64,000 nucleotides of DNA from Cyathus striatus (Eukaryota > Basidiomycota > Agaricomycetes > Agaricales > Nidulariaceae), in contig JAOVFP010000006.1 in NCBI GenBank assembly GCA_025738555.1, positions 5,332,001 to 5,396,000 on the forward strand. The letters run 5' to 3'. Numbering within the stretch: position 1 is the stretch's first letter; the number at the start of each line of letters is the position of its first letter. The notes beneath the pieces were generated by a model. That model worked only from the letters and a program-made list of their open reading frames with translations. It did not search any database and was not told the DNA's origin. A program made the translations under genes and the position numbers. Positions 11,928-22,518 of this stretch are shown here, one piece after another.

Positions 11928-14900
11928 TTAAGAAATAGGAGTAGGGCCGGGCTTATCCGGATAGCGGGAGTGGAACTCTTCGATGATATCCGTAGCGTGT
12001 TCCAGTTCCGTGGCCGGAAGCCATGAAAACTCTTCATCGGTCCCTTCATACCCTAGCCAGCGTACATAGTACCTCAGTTTGCAACGCAAACGACGATCCA
12101 GTTTAGAGTCCAAGATTTCCGAGACCTCGTATTCAATATCACCATCAACCTGGACAGGTGGTGGTGGAGGAATAATGCGATCTGGGATAGTATTTTCAGT
12201 ATTGGGTTCAAGCATGGATACATGGAATACTGGGTGGACTGCACGAAATTGTTCTGGAAGGCGCAAGGTACGCGAATGCGATCCGGCAAGTGCGATGACT
12301 TCAAAAGGTCCTAGGAACTTTTCTGCAAGTTTCCGGGATGGTCGGGTTGTCCGGAAGTACTCGGCTTTAACGTATACCTTTGTCCCGACTGGGAATGCGG
12401 GTGCGGGTTTGCGACGCGCATCGGCGGGTGCTTGATAACGTTTCTGCGCACTGAGTATTTCGGTCCGAAGCATCTCGTGAAGTTCCTCGAGGTTTACTGC
12501 GAAGTGCCGTGCACGAGCGGAAGTGAGATCACGTTCCGGATGTATCGCAAGGTTCGGGTGATAACCCTTGTTTGCGTAGAACGGTGAAATTCCTGTGGTT
12601 GCGCTCGGTGCATTATTGTAAGCAAATTCAGCAAGAGGTAAAAGATCACACCAGTTATCCTGCTGGTAGTTGCAGTAGGCCCGAAGGTATTGTTCCAGAG
12701 TTTGGTTTGTGCGTTCCGTTTGGCCGTCGCCTTCGGGATGATAACCCGAGGTGAAATGTAAAGTGATGTCGAGGGCCGTACCGAGGGAGCGGAAGAAATG
12801 TGACACAAACTCGGAACCACGATCGGAAGTGATGTGTTCCGGGACTCCGTGCTTGGAAAAGACATGAAGTACAAATAGAAGCGCAAGGTCGGAAGAAGAG
12901 CAAGTGGTATGAGTGGGAATGAAGATAGACTGCTTGGAGAAACGATCCACGATAACGAGTATAGAATCATACTTGGAAGCCGATGATTTTGGAAGTTGAT
13001 CTATGAAATCCATAGATATCGAATGCCATGGGCGTCCGGGAACCGGAAGTTGTTTCAGGGTTCCGTACGGGCGGTGGCGCTGTGGTTTAGAACGCATGCA
13101 AGTATTACAAGACTTACAATAGTCCTTTACAAACGTCCGTATAAGCGGCCAAGTATATTCGCGTCGAATTAGCTCGAGGGTCTTGTTCTGTCCAAGGTGT
13201 CCTGAAAGCGGGTGGTCGTGTTTGTACTGTAAAACCCGAAGCCGAAGGGTTCCGGAGTCCGGAACATAGATCCGGTTATCTAGACGGAGGAAACCGTCCG
13301 GGGTTACAGTCCAACGATTCTCGGGAGTCCGCATTCGGATAACTGCGACCGGGTCATTAGGGAGAGCTGATAATATGTCAGTATGTAACTGTTCAATGTC
13401 CATGATGATACTAGCGCGAAGAGCAGGTACAATAAGTGAGGTTGCTCGGAGAGAAGTGATAAGCTGTTCCTGGGTGAACACTGGACGATAGTTATGCGGA
13501 TTGACCTTAGCGTAGTCGCTATCCCCCTCTTTAGGGTAGACGTCCCATCGTCTAGTCAGAGCATCCGGCTTCGCCCCGAGTTTTCCGGGTCGAAAGCGGA
13601 TAACTAGATTGAACTGGGAAAGATACTCGGACCATCGGGCTTGTCGTCGGGACAAGATCTTGGTTGTGGAAAAGTATTCCAAGTTCTTGTGGTCTGTGAC
13701 GACGTCAATGGGTGAACCGGAACCTTCCAGGTAATGACGCCAGACTTGGAATGCTTCGAAGATAGCAAGCAATTCCTTGTCATGGGTGTCGTAGTTTAGC
13801 TCGGGAGGTGTAAAGGTTCGTGAGTGGAAAGCGATAGGGTGAATCTCGCCATCATCGGAAACTATAGACAGGATAGCAGCCAACGCGTAATCCGAAGCGT
13901 CGGTTTCCACGATGAGCTGCTTGTCGGGAACCCAATGGGTAAGAATGGGTGCCGGCGTGAAAGCGTCCTTAAGTTCAGTGAAAGCGGAACGGCATTTTTC
14001 CGAGAAGTTCCACGGATTACCCTTCCGGGTAAGGCGGGTGAGCGGAACAACTATGTCGGAATAGTTGTATATAAAACGCCGATAGAAATTAGCGAACCCA
14101 AGGAAGGATTGAATGTCTTTTACTTTCCTTGGTTCCGGCCATTCTTGAATAGTCTTCACCTTTGTTGGAGACATGGTGAGACCGTTGGGCGATAGTATAT
14201 ATCCGAGATATTCCACGGATTCGAGTGGAACTCACACTTATCCGCGCGCGCGTACAACCCGTGCTTCCGAGTCGACGCAAAACTTCCCTGACATGTTGGC
14301 GATGTTGTGCAAGGTTATCAGAGTATATAAGGATGTCATCCAAATAAACTATGCGCACACATCAAGAAGGTCTTTGAAAACATCGTTCATGAAGCGTTGG
14401 AAACCGCGGGTGCATTGGAAAGTCCGAAGGGCATGACTAGCCATTCGAAGGATCCATAGCGAGTCCGGAAAGCGGTTTTCCATTCATCGTCCTCGGCAAT
14501 GCGGACCAGGTGGTACGCATGACGCAGGTCGATCTTGGTGTAGATACGGGCGCGACGGGGACTGTCGAGCAAATCTGAAATGAGTGGCAAAGGATAACGA
14601 TCCTTTTTAGAAATAGCGTTCAACCCGCGGAAATCCACACAAAGCCGAGCGATCCGTCCTTCTTGCGGACAAAAAGGACGGGAGCTCCGTGCGGAGAGCG
14701 TGAAGGTTGAATAAATCCGATCCGGATATGTTCATCGATGAATTCCCGAAGAGCGGAAAGCTCGGATTGGGAAAGGGAATAGATCCGACCTACAGGAGGT
14801 GAAGCACCTTCTTCTAGGTTGATCTTTAAGTCGTAGGGACGGTGAGGGGCAAGTGTATCTGCCCGGGACTTGCTAAATACATCAGCAAACTCGTGATACT

Positions 14901-15636
14901 CAGACGGTATTGAAGAGAGATCCGGAGCTTCCTCTGGATTGAGGGCAGCGGCGGAAGCGACAGCACCAAGCTGGATACGGAAAGTCTGTGCTCCCTCTAA
15001 ACGGCATGCACGCGAGAAGGCGGCACCGTTTATTAGCGAAATGCTAGGAGGAGGTGGCAGAGACTCATCAGAGGTGACCGGAGATGGATCCTCGGAAGCG
15101 GAACCTGGTTCCGAGATCCCGGATTTGAGCGGAAGTTGCTCGGAAGTGTCTGGAGTCCGGAATGTTAATGAGCCCGATACCCAGTCAATCAACGGATTGA
15201 AGCGGGTGAGCCAATTGTATCCTAGGACTGCAGAACACACGGAATCAAGAGGTGTCACATAGAGTTCGACTGTAATACATTCACCGGTAGGGAATAGTAC
15301 AGGCAGTGTAACGAACTCGGTTATAACATGATTGGTGGTGCCATCGAAAAGTCTGAGAGCGATAGGTGGAGTAGGTGAGGTAGGAATAGCATGTGTCCGA
15401 ACGAAAGATGAATCCATAAAACAATGGGTAGAACCCGAATCGACTAGAGCGCTATATGAAACTGTACAGGGTGTAGGGAGAGCATGGATGGTACTACAAA
15501 GTGGAATATGAAGGGCATTGGGGTCGGAAAGAGCGGAAGCGTTGAGTCTTACCTGCATCGGCTGCGCACAAGGGGAACAACGCGGTCCTCGGCTTGTGTG
15601 GTGTCCAGAGGACCGCTCCCTATTTTTCGAACCCAA
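11928..15636 (-). pseudogene. pol: pol of the chromovirus: protease, RT, RNase H, integrase, chromodomain
   Basis: Protease active site ALVDSGSTHCFMD; reverse transcriptase with [10 protein letters not shown] and the catalytic YLDDILIYSDN; RNase H TDASDYALAAI; integrase zinc finger (H-x-H...CKSCNTC) and the DDE residues in SMDFID, TSDRGSEF and EGDGQTERTNQ; a C-terminal chromodomain with YYVRWLGYEGTDEEFSWLP. From 14216 to 11928 one 762-codon frame is intact. Between about 14640 and 14215 the RT reading needs five single-base corrections (near 14640, 14407, 14355, 14280 and 14220), so this copy looks unable to make RT unless these are assembly errors. The chromodomain usually steers integration toward marked chromatin. 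Confidence 0.9.
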
Positions 15637-17145
15637 GCCGGGTTGGAAAGAGGCGCGGACCTGCGGGTCGAGGGACCCGCAGAAGCCGACGTAGGAGCCG
15701 AAGCGGATATTCCGGATGCCCGGGCTCTAGCCGCGGAAGAGGCAGAGCGGGGACATTCTTTGGCGCGATGCCCCGGATTACCGCAGAACAAGCATAGATT
15801 GTTGTCCATGCGACGCTGACGTTCTTGTGGCAAAAGTTTGCCATCTCGACCAACCTTGTCATTCAATTCCGGCCTCCGCTGTTGGGGAGGCTGCGAGGAA
15901 CGAGGTGGGTGACTACCAGCACGGTGGGGATAACTCGGACGTGGCGCATATTGACCCGAAACGAGGCGGGAAGGCGCCGGGGTGACTGCGGAGCGGTTTG
16001 TAGTAGCTCTAACAGAGCTATCCGGAACCCGCGGACCCCGAGGCTGGTGGGATTCCCGCGTACGCTCGGACTGGCGTTCCCAGTACCGACTATCGATCCC
16101 TTGAGCTAGTTTAATCATCCCGCGCTTTGTGGTAGGTTTCCCAACATGAGAGATCTCATCCTTAATGCGACCCGGAAACCCGGAATAGAGTCGGTGGCAT
16201 AAGGACTTATCATCCCAGTCGGTGCGCTGTGCAAGCCTGTTGAACTGTACAAGATACTTGGACAGTTTCTGTGAATCCTTCATAACGAGGACATCCAGAT
16301 CATTCTCGGCATCCCCTTCCGGGTTCGCTAACCCGAAGTTATCCTCTAGCATGACGACGAAAACCTCCCAAGAGTGAAGGAACTCATCATCAGCATAGGG
16401 ATTGGAGAGGGTCGGCATAACGAGCTGAAGCGCGGTATCCCGAAGATATGCGAGAGCGAAGTTGACCTGGGAATGTCCATCCGAGTATTGGGAAGGATTA
16501 TTCGGAAGTAAATTTGGCATTGAGTAATGAACTGCTCCAACTTCTCAGCACTGGAACCGTCAAAAGTATCTGGCTTTTGAACGTTGCGTTCCCGACGTGT
16601 TCCCAACGTACCCCGGGCGGATTCCGCAACTCTCAAAAGAGCTTCGGCAAGCCAGTCTTCCTGGGAATGGCGCGCAAGAGGTGTGCGCCTGGGATTGTCG
16701 ACATTATCCTCATCACCATCATCCCCTGAGTCTGAGGATGGTGGAGACGGAGGATTGGGCTGAGAAGGAGGTGGAGGTGGCGGTCCAATGGTACCACCAT
16801 CGGAGCCGTGACCCTCGGGAGTGTCCGTTCCGCTGCGACTGTACCGTATGGCGGTGGAGTGCCATCCGGAGGAGCCTGAGCGGATCCGAGGTTCCCGGCT
16901 GCAGGAACAGAAAGTAGCTGAGCGGAAGTCGAGGGTGGACCCAGGAAAGTAGCACTAGGAGGTGGTGCTGGGCTGGGTGTAACCCGAGACGGTGTAGAAG
17001 GTAGAGAACCTGAAGTACTCCGTGGAGGCTGTTGCCTCGTAGCTGCACGGGTGGCACGAGCACCCACAGCATTGGTATGACTAGCGGTATGCGCTGTGCG
17101 AGTAACCGAAGTCCCAGTTGGAGCCATGATAGAAGAGATATCCAA
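15549..17145 (-). pseudogene. gag: gag of the chromovirus, two frame breaks
   Basis: Begins at 17145 (MDISSIMAPTG), 20 bases inside the 5' LTR. A long Pro/Ser/Thr-rich head is followed by the conserved capsid-type block (KPDTFDGSSAEKLEQFITQC, then FALAYLRDTALQLV) and a CCHC zinc knuckle CLFCGNPGHRAKEC. The reading moves to a new frame near 16825 and again near 16505; each shift is explained by one missing base beside a CCG or CCGG. A further shift of the same sense is needed to enter pol around 15550-15636, either another lesion or natural -1 frameshifting. Gag packages element RNA; as written it would be truncated. Confidence 0.82.
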
Positions 17146-17151
17146 GGTATC

Positions 17152-17162
17152 AGTATTCGTAT
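17152..17162 (-). other. Primer-binding site complementary to the element's own LTR
   Basis: ATACGAATACT, two bases after the 5' LTR on the minus strand, is the exact complement of AGTATTCGTAT in the LTR (17493-17503 and 10656-10666). It lacks the TGG start expected of a tRNA-primed site. This is the arrangement known from Tf1 of Schizosaccharomyces pombe, whose first 11 mRNA bases prime reverse transcription. Confidence 0.7.
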
Positions 17163-17164
17163 AC

Positions 17165-17929
17165 TGTTACGTACCGATTCTCTTCCTGTTTAGAAGTGGT
17201 TGCGAAGACACCCGGAGGGTGTGGGAGAACTATAACGGAAACCCGAAGTGAGTACGGGTGCGGGAACGTAGAGCGGAAGTGCGGAAAGAACCGTGGCTTC
17301 AGCTTGTGTGCTGCGCCGCCTGGATATCCCCAGGGAATGGTTCGTATTTCGAGGAAGATGATATGTAACCAAGGAAGACGTTCCAGAGTATAAGAGAAGG
17401 CTTCGCCACTACACTAGGTAGTGGGAGAGAAACCGAAGGAAAACCCGGAGCGGGTTTCAGAACTTAGAGTAGGAAGAAAGTGTACAGAGTTGATACGAAT
17501 ACTCAAGACTACCTATTACATCTGGAAGACTACTTATACTAAGTAGGAACCTGTAGATACGAATGTAGAAGTATTATACAAAGGACAAGTCAAAGGAGTA
17601 AGTAGGAAATGAAGTCTTGGCAAAGCGGAGTAGGGGCGCAAATGACGCGCTCAGAATGAAGAATAAGGAACTAATCTACAAAGGCCATAATGAAACGTAT
17701 AAGTAGGAATGGAAGGGAGGAGTAATAGAATGATGACGCGGTGAGGCCGTCATAAGAGAAAGTACGTATCCGGGATACCCGATAGAAAACCCGACGGGTT
17801 CCGGGTACGTTCCCGGGCGGGAACGTCGGGAATAGTAAACCCGAAGCGGGTACGTTCCGGGAACGGACCGGGTATGTTGGAAGGTCACGTGGGAACGTCG
17901 GCACGATGTATCCGGACACGGATATAACA
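17165..17929 (-). repeat. LTR (5' LTR of the element)
   Basis: 765 bp. On the minus strand U3 would be 17929-17504 if transcription starts at 17503, leaving 339 bp of R plus U5 before the primer-binding site. Confidence 0.92.
17531..17538 (-). promoter_or_regulatory. TATA box of the retrotransposon promoter
   Basis: TATAAGTA on the minus strand begins 35 bases before the start of the 11-nt self-priming motif at 17503, a suitable distance for it to set the transcript start there. Confidence 0.6.
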
Positions 17930-17934
17930 TATAA
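17930..17934. repeat. Target-site duplication, right copy (TATAA)
   Basis: Exact repeat of 10323-10327 on the outer side of the right LTR. Confidence 0.9.
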
Positions 17935-18569
17935 TGTGTTTCGAAGATATAAGAATAACCAATAGTTGATACAAGAATTATGACTATCTAATGACTGATA
18001 CATGTGAATTTGATGTAATGTGAAATTACATATTCACCATTCTTTCACATTTGTCATACATATGTAGATCTTTTATAACCTCATCATCTCTCATATCCAG
18101 ACAAACCATTATAGTTTCTACTATGTCATTTTATTACATCTCTAGACCTGATTAAAAACTTCTCATACCATCTCATTTTCAAATATCTCATGCTCTGTCG
18201 ATAGTGGTAAGACTCCAGCTACATCAACACTCTACATCTTTCATTCTAGTTTCTTATTACTACCACAATTCCACAACATTCCAATTGTCATTCTCCATAT
18301 TAAGTCTTCCAATTCTACAAGTACATATTGTTTCATCTGTATTTGTAATTCACTCTGTACCATTAAATACTTACTCCACTTCCATGGCAATTTCAATAGT
18401 TGTAGAGACAGATAAATCTCATATGATTGGAAAGTGTGACATTTGCAAAAAGTTGCAAAGTGCTTGACAAACACAACACACATGAAAAACACATCATGCA
18501 TCTCAAAAACATGACATATGTGACGCTCATGCAAAATGTGACAAATGTGACATGTGACGCGCTTCCAAA
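17935..18569. other. AT-rich spacer, no gene
   Basis: T- and C-rich on the plus strand; small open frames only. From about 18440 it grades into degenerate GTGACA-containing words that lead into the 19-bp satellite. Confidence 0.6.
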
Positions 18570-19204
18570 GCATGACAAATGCATTAAAGCGTGACAAACG
18601 CGTTAAAGCGTGACAAACGCGTTAAAGCGTGACAAACGCGTTAAAGCGTGACAAACGCGTTAAAGCGTGACAAACGCGTTAAAGCGTGACAAACGCGTTA
18701 AAGCGTGACAAACGCGTTAAAGCGTGACAAACGCGTTAAAGCGTGACAAACGCGTTAAAGCGTGACAAACGCGTTAAAGCGTGACAAACGCGTTAAAGCG
18801 TGACAAACGCGTTAAAGCGTGACAAACGCGTTAAAGCGTGACAAACGCGTTAAAGCGTGACAAACGCGTTAAAGCGTGACAAACGCGTTAAAGCGTGACA
18901 AACGCGTTAAAGCGTGACAAACGCGTTAAAGCGTGACAAACGCGTTAAAGCGTGACAAACGCGTTAAAGCGTGACAAACGCGTTAAAGCGTGACAAACGC
19001 GTTAAAGCGTGACAAACGCGTTAAAGCGTGACAAACGCGTTAAAGCGTGACAAACGCGTTAAAGCGTGACAAACGCGTTAAAGCGTGACAAACGCGTTAA
19101 AGCGTGACAAACGCGTTAAAGCGTGACAAACGCGTTAAAGCGTGACAAACGCGTTAAAGCGTGACAAACGCGTTAAAGCGTGACAAACGCGTTAAAGCGT
19201 GACA
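18570..19204. repeat. 19-bp satellite array 1
   Basis: The unit GCGTGACAAACGCGTTAAA is repeated 32 times head to tail without visible change from 18589 to 19196 (608 bp). One diverged unit precedes it (18570-18588) and decayed units follow. Each unit contains ACGCGTTA, an MluI site and a match to the MCB element of MBF cell-cycle factors. No spacers, so not CRISPR. Confidence 0.97.
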
Positions 19205-19518
19205 AATGTGACGAGTGTGATGCGCGGGAAATATGTGAAGCGCGAGAATGATGTGACAAAGTGTGATGCACATGGATGCGTGACAAACGTAATGTGTGGG
19301 AAATATATGGAGTGCGTGAATGATGTGACAAATGTGATGTGCGGGAAATATGTGCAGCGCGGGAATGATGTGACAAACATGATGTGCGTGGATGCGTGAC
19401 AAACATAATGCGCAGGAAATATGTGAAGCGTGGGAATGATGTGACAAATGTGACGCGTGTGGATGTGTGACAAATGTAGTGCGTGGGAAGTATGTGGAGT
19501 GCAGGAATGATGTGACAA
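19205..19518. repeat. Degenerate edge of satellite 1
   Basis: Irregular words GTGACAAA, GATGCGTG and GGGAAATATGTG recur at about 30-60 bp. All frames read as His/Ser-rich low complexity, so no coding is called. Confidence 0.7.
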
Positions 19519-19745
19519 ATCACCATTTATAATAGGCCTACAGTAGTAATATACACTTCAAACTAACCAATGATTGCATATGATCACCATTTATAATAGG
19601 CCTACAATTGTAATATACACTTCAAATTAACCAATGATTGCATATGATCACCATTTATAATAGGCCTACAATAGTAATATACACTTCAAACTAACCAATG
19701 ATTGCATATGATCACCATTTATAATTGTAATAGGCATATAGTAGT
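19519..19745. repeat. 64-bp tandem repeat, three and a half copies
   Basis: ATCACCATTTATAATAGG recurs at 19519, 19583, 19647 and 19711, exactly 64 bp apart; the last copy is partial and carries a small insertion. It ends at the stop codon of the next gene. Confidence 0.95.
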
Positions 19746-20788
19746 TACATTAGAAACAGGCAATCATGAGATAGATGATTGCCGCAATCATAAAACACTA
19801 CACTTTTATGATCATTCTGGCTAACACCACTCATTACGGGCAGCTGGTGTAATAGTAAACTTGGATCAATTTCCATACCTGAGAGCGGATCTTGGTGGGA
19901 TGATGCCATGCCATTGATTTCCATATGAAAATGGAGAGGGTGCATAGGAGCAGGGACATCGGGAGGTGAACTCGGACCAGGGTTACCGGGCGCTGGCATG
20001 GGAATGTTAGACGACAGGACTGCAGAGGCTTGCGGTTCGGTCGCGGTGGATGGTGACCCATATGGTGTAAGATTATGGCCGTTCACAGAACTGGGTCGAG
20101 CAACAGCCAACGAAGGTGGAGGGGGTAAGGACCCAGGCAGTATAATTGATGCTGCTGCACTAGCCTGCAGTGTAGGGGATGGTCCTGCTAGACTGGAGTT
20201 CTACACAAATAAATTTAGATGAAAGGGCAAGCAACGTGGTTACTTACTAGTGTAGCACGATAGAGCCCAGAAACCCTATCCTCCATTTCAGGCGCCTGGC
20301 AGGAAGGGATACTCGGAGGTAAAGGTGGAGGTGGAGGAACAACATTACCAGAAAGTCGAGGGGGCAAGGATTCGGTTTGCACCGGTGGCACAGTCGGGGA
20401 TGGTCCCATTAGACTGGGGACCTACACAATGAGATTAAGGGGATAAAATGGAGAGTAATTAGGTTACATACTAGTGTATCACGATGGAGCCCGGAAACCC
20501 TATCCACCACTCCAGATACCTGGCTATCTTCTGCGTCTGGGTGCCAGGTAGCAAACGGATTCTCAGTTACTGGTACTGGTTCATATTCATCAGGCCTTTG
20601 TTCAACCCTAACACAGGCGTATCGTGTAACTGCCTAGAAAGAAGGTGTAAGTTCATAGTATTATTTCATTGTACAACTTTACACACCGGCTCATTGACGA
20701 GAGATTGAGACCGGTTATGGTTCAGCCTTTTAGGAATGGGGTAGTAAGGATGATCAGGTTCGACAGGAGGGTGTTGGTTGTTCGACAT
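19745..20788 (-). CDS. Proline-rich hypothetical protein, four exons, 297 residues
   Basis: A complete spliced gene. Exon 1 is 20687-20788 (34 codons, MSNNQHPPVEPDHPYYPIP), exon 2 is 20472-20633 (54 codons), exon 3 is 20248-20421 (58 codons), exon 4 is 19745-20200 (151 codons and stop). All three introns are 46-53 bp, phase 0, with GTRNGT donors and TAG acceptors, which makes the model strong. Exons 2 and 3 end alike (DRVSGLHRDTL, DRVSGLYRATL) and exons 3 and 4 start alike (PSLMGPSPT, SSLAGPSPT), so the gene grew by exon duplication. The product is low-complexity, Pro/Ser-rich, with no signal peptide or membrane segment. Function unknown. Confidence 0.75.
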
Positions 20789-21218
20789 CGTGGAGTGCAC
20801 GTCGTTTGCTGTCGATGAATAGGGATTAAATATTGAGCTAATCCATCCCCATAAACATTATGGCGACCTAAACAATACAGATATCCGGGGTAAAAAATGA
20901 ACAAGGAGAGAATGTACACTATAACTATAGACGTCTTTGTAAATCTAACTATTGTCTACTAGTAATGAATAGGGTAGTCCTAGGTAACTGTACTAATTGT
21001 TGTGCAAGGAGTGAGCAGGGACACTTCACTGTGTTACCATTACCACTATTAATTAGGGCCTTATGTGATTATTCTACTGTCTGTTTTGTATATTAACTAC
21101 TATCAGCTACTGCTACAGCTACTATGAGGTATTGTTACAGCTACTATGAGGTATGACTACGAGAGCACATGGGTGTAAGTGAGAGAGAGGGACGTGGCGT
21201 TGCGATCAGTATGGCTGT

Positions 21219-21268
21219 TTCAAAAGCATTTAGGGCAGGTCAGCTGACCTGCCCTAAACGCTTTCGAA
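21219..21268. repeat. 50-bp near-perfect palindrome, copy 1
   Basis: Centre CAGCTG at 21241-21246; arms TTTAGGGCAGGTCAG. The two arms differ at two positions, both G to A within a CpG on the left arm. Confidence 0.9.
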
Positions 21269-21414
21269 ACGGTTGTATTGTACCCACAACCACTACACTC
21301 TTTCTTCCATACTCTCATGATCTTCATATGTACTGTAGCTAGTATAGGAATAGATTTAGGTCTTTTAGATAGATAATAGGACTTTTAGATAGATAATACT
21401 AAGCAAGCAATGAA

Positions 21415-21745
21415 AGAAAGGATGCACCGGACGATGGTCTAATCCGAATGGAGGGAACAATGAGCCCTGTGTTATTGTCAACGTCAACGACAGCGCCAAA
21501 ATGTGGAAAGCAAGCAACAAAATAAAGGACGTACCGGATGATGGCCTATCCGAATGGAGGGAACATTGGGCCCTGTGTTATTGTCAACGTTAACATCAAT
21601 GACAGCGCCAAAATGTGGAAAGCAAGCAACAAAAGAAAGGACATACCAGACAATGGTCTAATCCGAATGGAGGGGGAAATGGGCCCTGTGCTATTGTCAA
21701 TGTCAATGACAACGACAATGCCAAAATGTGGAATGCTCACTAGAT
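21415..21745. repeat. About 110-bp tandem repeat, three copies
   Basis: AATCCGAATGGAGGG and GCCAAAATGTGGAA recur in order at 21415, about 21525 and about 21635; a fourth, worn copy lies near 22170-22250. Spacing varies by a few bases. Confidence 0.85.
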
Positions 21746-21987
21746 AAGTCATTTTGATGTGATCCTTGGCATGCCAACTAATATCGGTATGGTAGTCCTA
21801 GGTAACGGTATGAGCGGGGAGCGAGCGGGGACACTGTTGTACATTTTGCTAGGACCACTACTATTACTTAGGTTCATACATGATTATTCTATGTACAACA
21901 TACTGTTACTAACTATTATACTACAGGTACTATGAGGTACATGGGTGCAAGTGAGAGAGGGGCGCGGCATTGTGATCAGTTGGCCAT

Positions 21988-22037
21988 TTCGAAAGTGTTT
22001 AGGGCAGGTCAGCTGACCTGCCCTAAACACTTTCGAA
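21988..22037. repeat. 50-bp perfect palindrome, copy 2
   Basis: Two 25-base arms (TTCGAAAGTGTTTAGGG...) meet at CAG|CTG, 22012/22013, with no mismatch. Symmetry continues outward to GGCCAT/ACGGCC with a single CpG difference. Confidence 0.93.
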
Positions 22038-22518
22038 ACGGCCGTATTGCACCCACGCTTACTACTCCCTTTCTTCCTAACTCTCATGTTCTTCATAGAT
22101 ACTGTAGTTACTATAGTATTGTATTTAGGTGCTTTTATGACATTTAGATAGATAATAATTAGAAAACAACGAAAGAAAGGCATACTTGACGATGAACTAA
22201 TGTTAATGGGGACCGGAGGGAACAATTGGGCATTTGACAGCTTCAAAATATGGATTGTTCACTGGTTAGTTGTTTTTCTGTCATCCTTGAAACACTAACT
22301 AAATCTTGCGATAATAGGTTGTGACTCCCTATTCAACAGGTAAGTCTGCTGTCACTGTCAAAAAATATTACAATTAACTGCATCTAGTGACGTGTTTTCC
22401 TAGTTTTCCTACAATAATAGTACTGGCATCTATCTCCTATAAAATGTATGCGTACTCTTATCATGAACTCTATACTCCCTTCGTACTCTTCATTCAGTAA
22501 CCAATCTCAACAGCATCA

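Larger units (their letters stand above)
10328..17929 (-). mobile_element. Full-length Ty3/Gypsy chromovirus-type LTR retrotransposon (7.6 kb, coding strand minus)
   Basis: Two direct repeats of 764 and 765 bp, both starting TGTTACG and ending ATAACA, enclose gag and pol on the minus strand and are flanked by TATAA. Only one difference between the LTRs was seen, a missing base near 10977 (TTCGGG against TTCCGGG), so insertion was recent. Just inside the 5' LTR is an 11-nt primer-binding site matching the LTR itself; just inside the 3' LTR is a purine tract. Domain order is gag (CCHC zinc knuckle), protease, reverse transcriptase, RNase H, integrase, chromodomain: a chromovirus, probably of the Tf1/sushi-like self-priming kind. 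Reading frames are interrupted by several one-base losses. An extra open frame follows pol. Confidence 0.93.
20930..22240. repeat. Duplicated non-coding segment of about 0.35-0.4 kb, two copies
   Basis: About 20965-21400 and 21785-22190 align in the same order: GTAGTCCTAGGTAAC, a GAGCGGGGA-like stretch, GATTATTCTA, CTACTATGAGGTA, a palindrome, then TACTCTCATG and a TTTAGATAGATAATA end. A third, degraded copy lies at 24240-24460 just before the Spt5-like gene. No coding is seen. Copies sit upstream of WD40 gene B and the Spt5-like gene, so a promoter role is possible. Confidence 0.7.

Noticed and set aside
12079..16917. Plus-strand open frames across the retrotransposon
   Set aside because: Antisense shadows of gag and pol with no domain content.
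18589..19196. CRISPR array
   Set aside because: Units are contiguous with no unique spacers, in a eukaryotic context.
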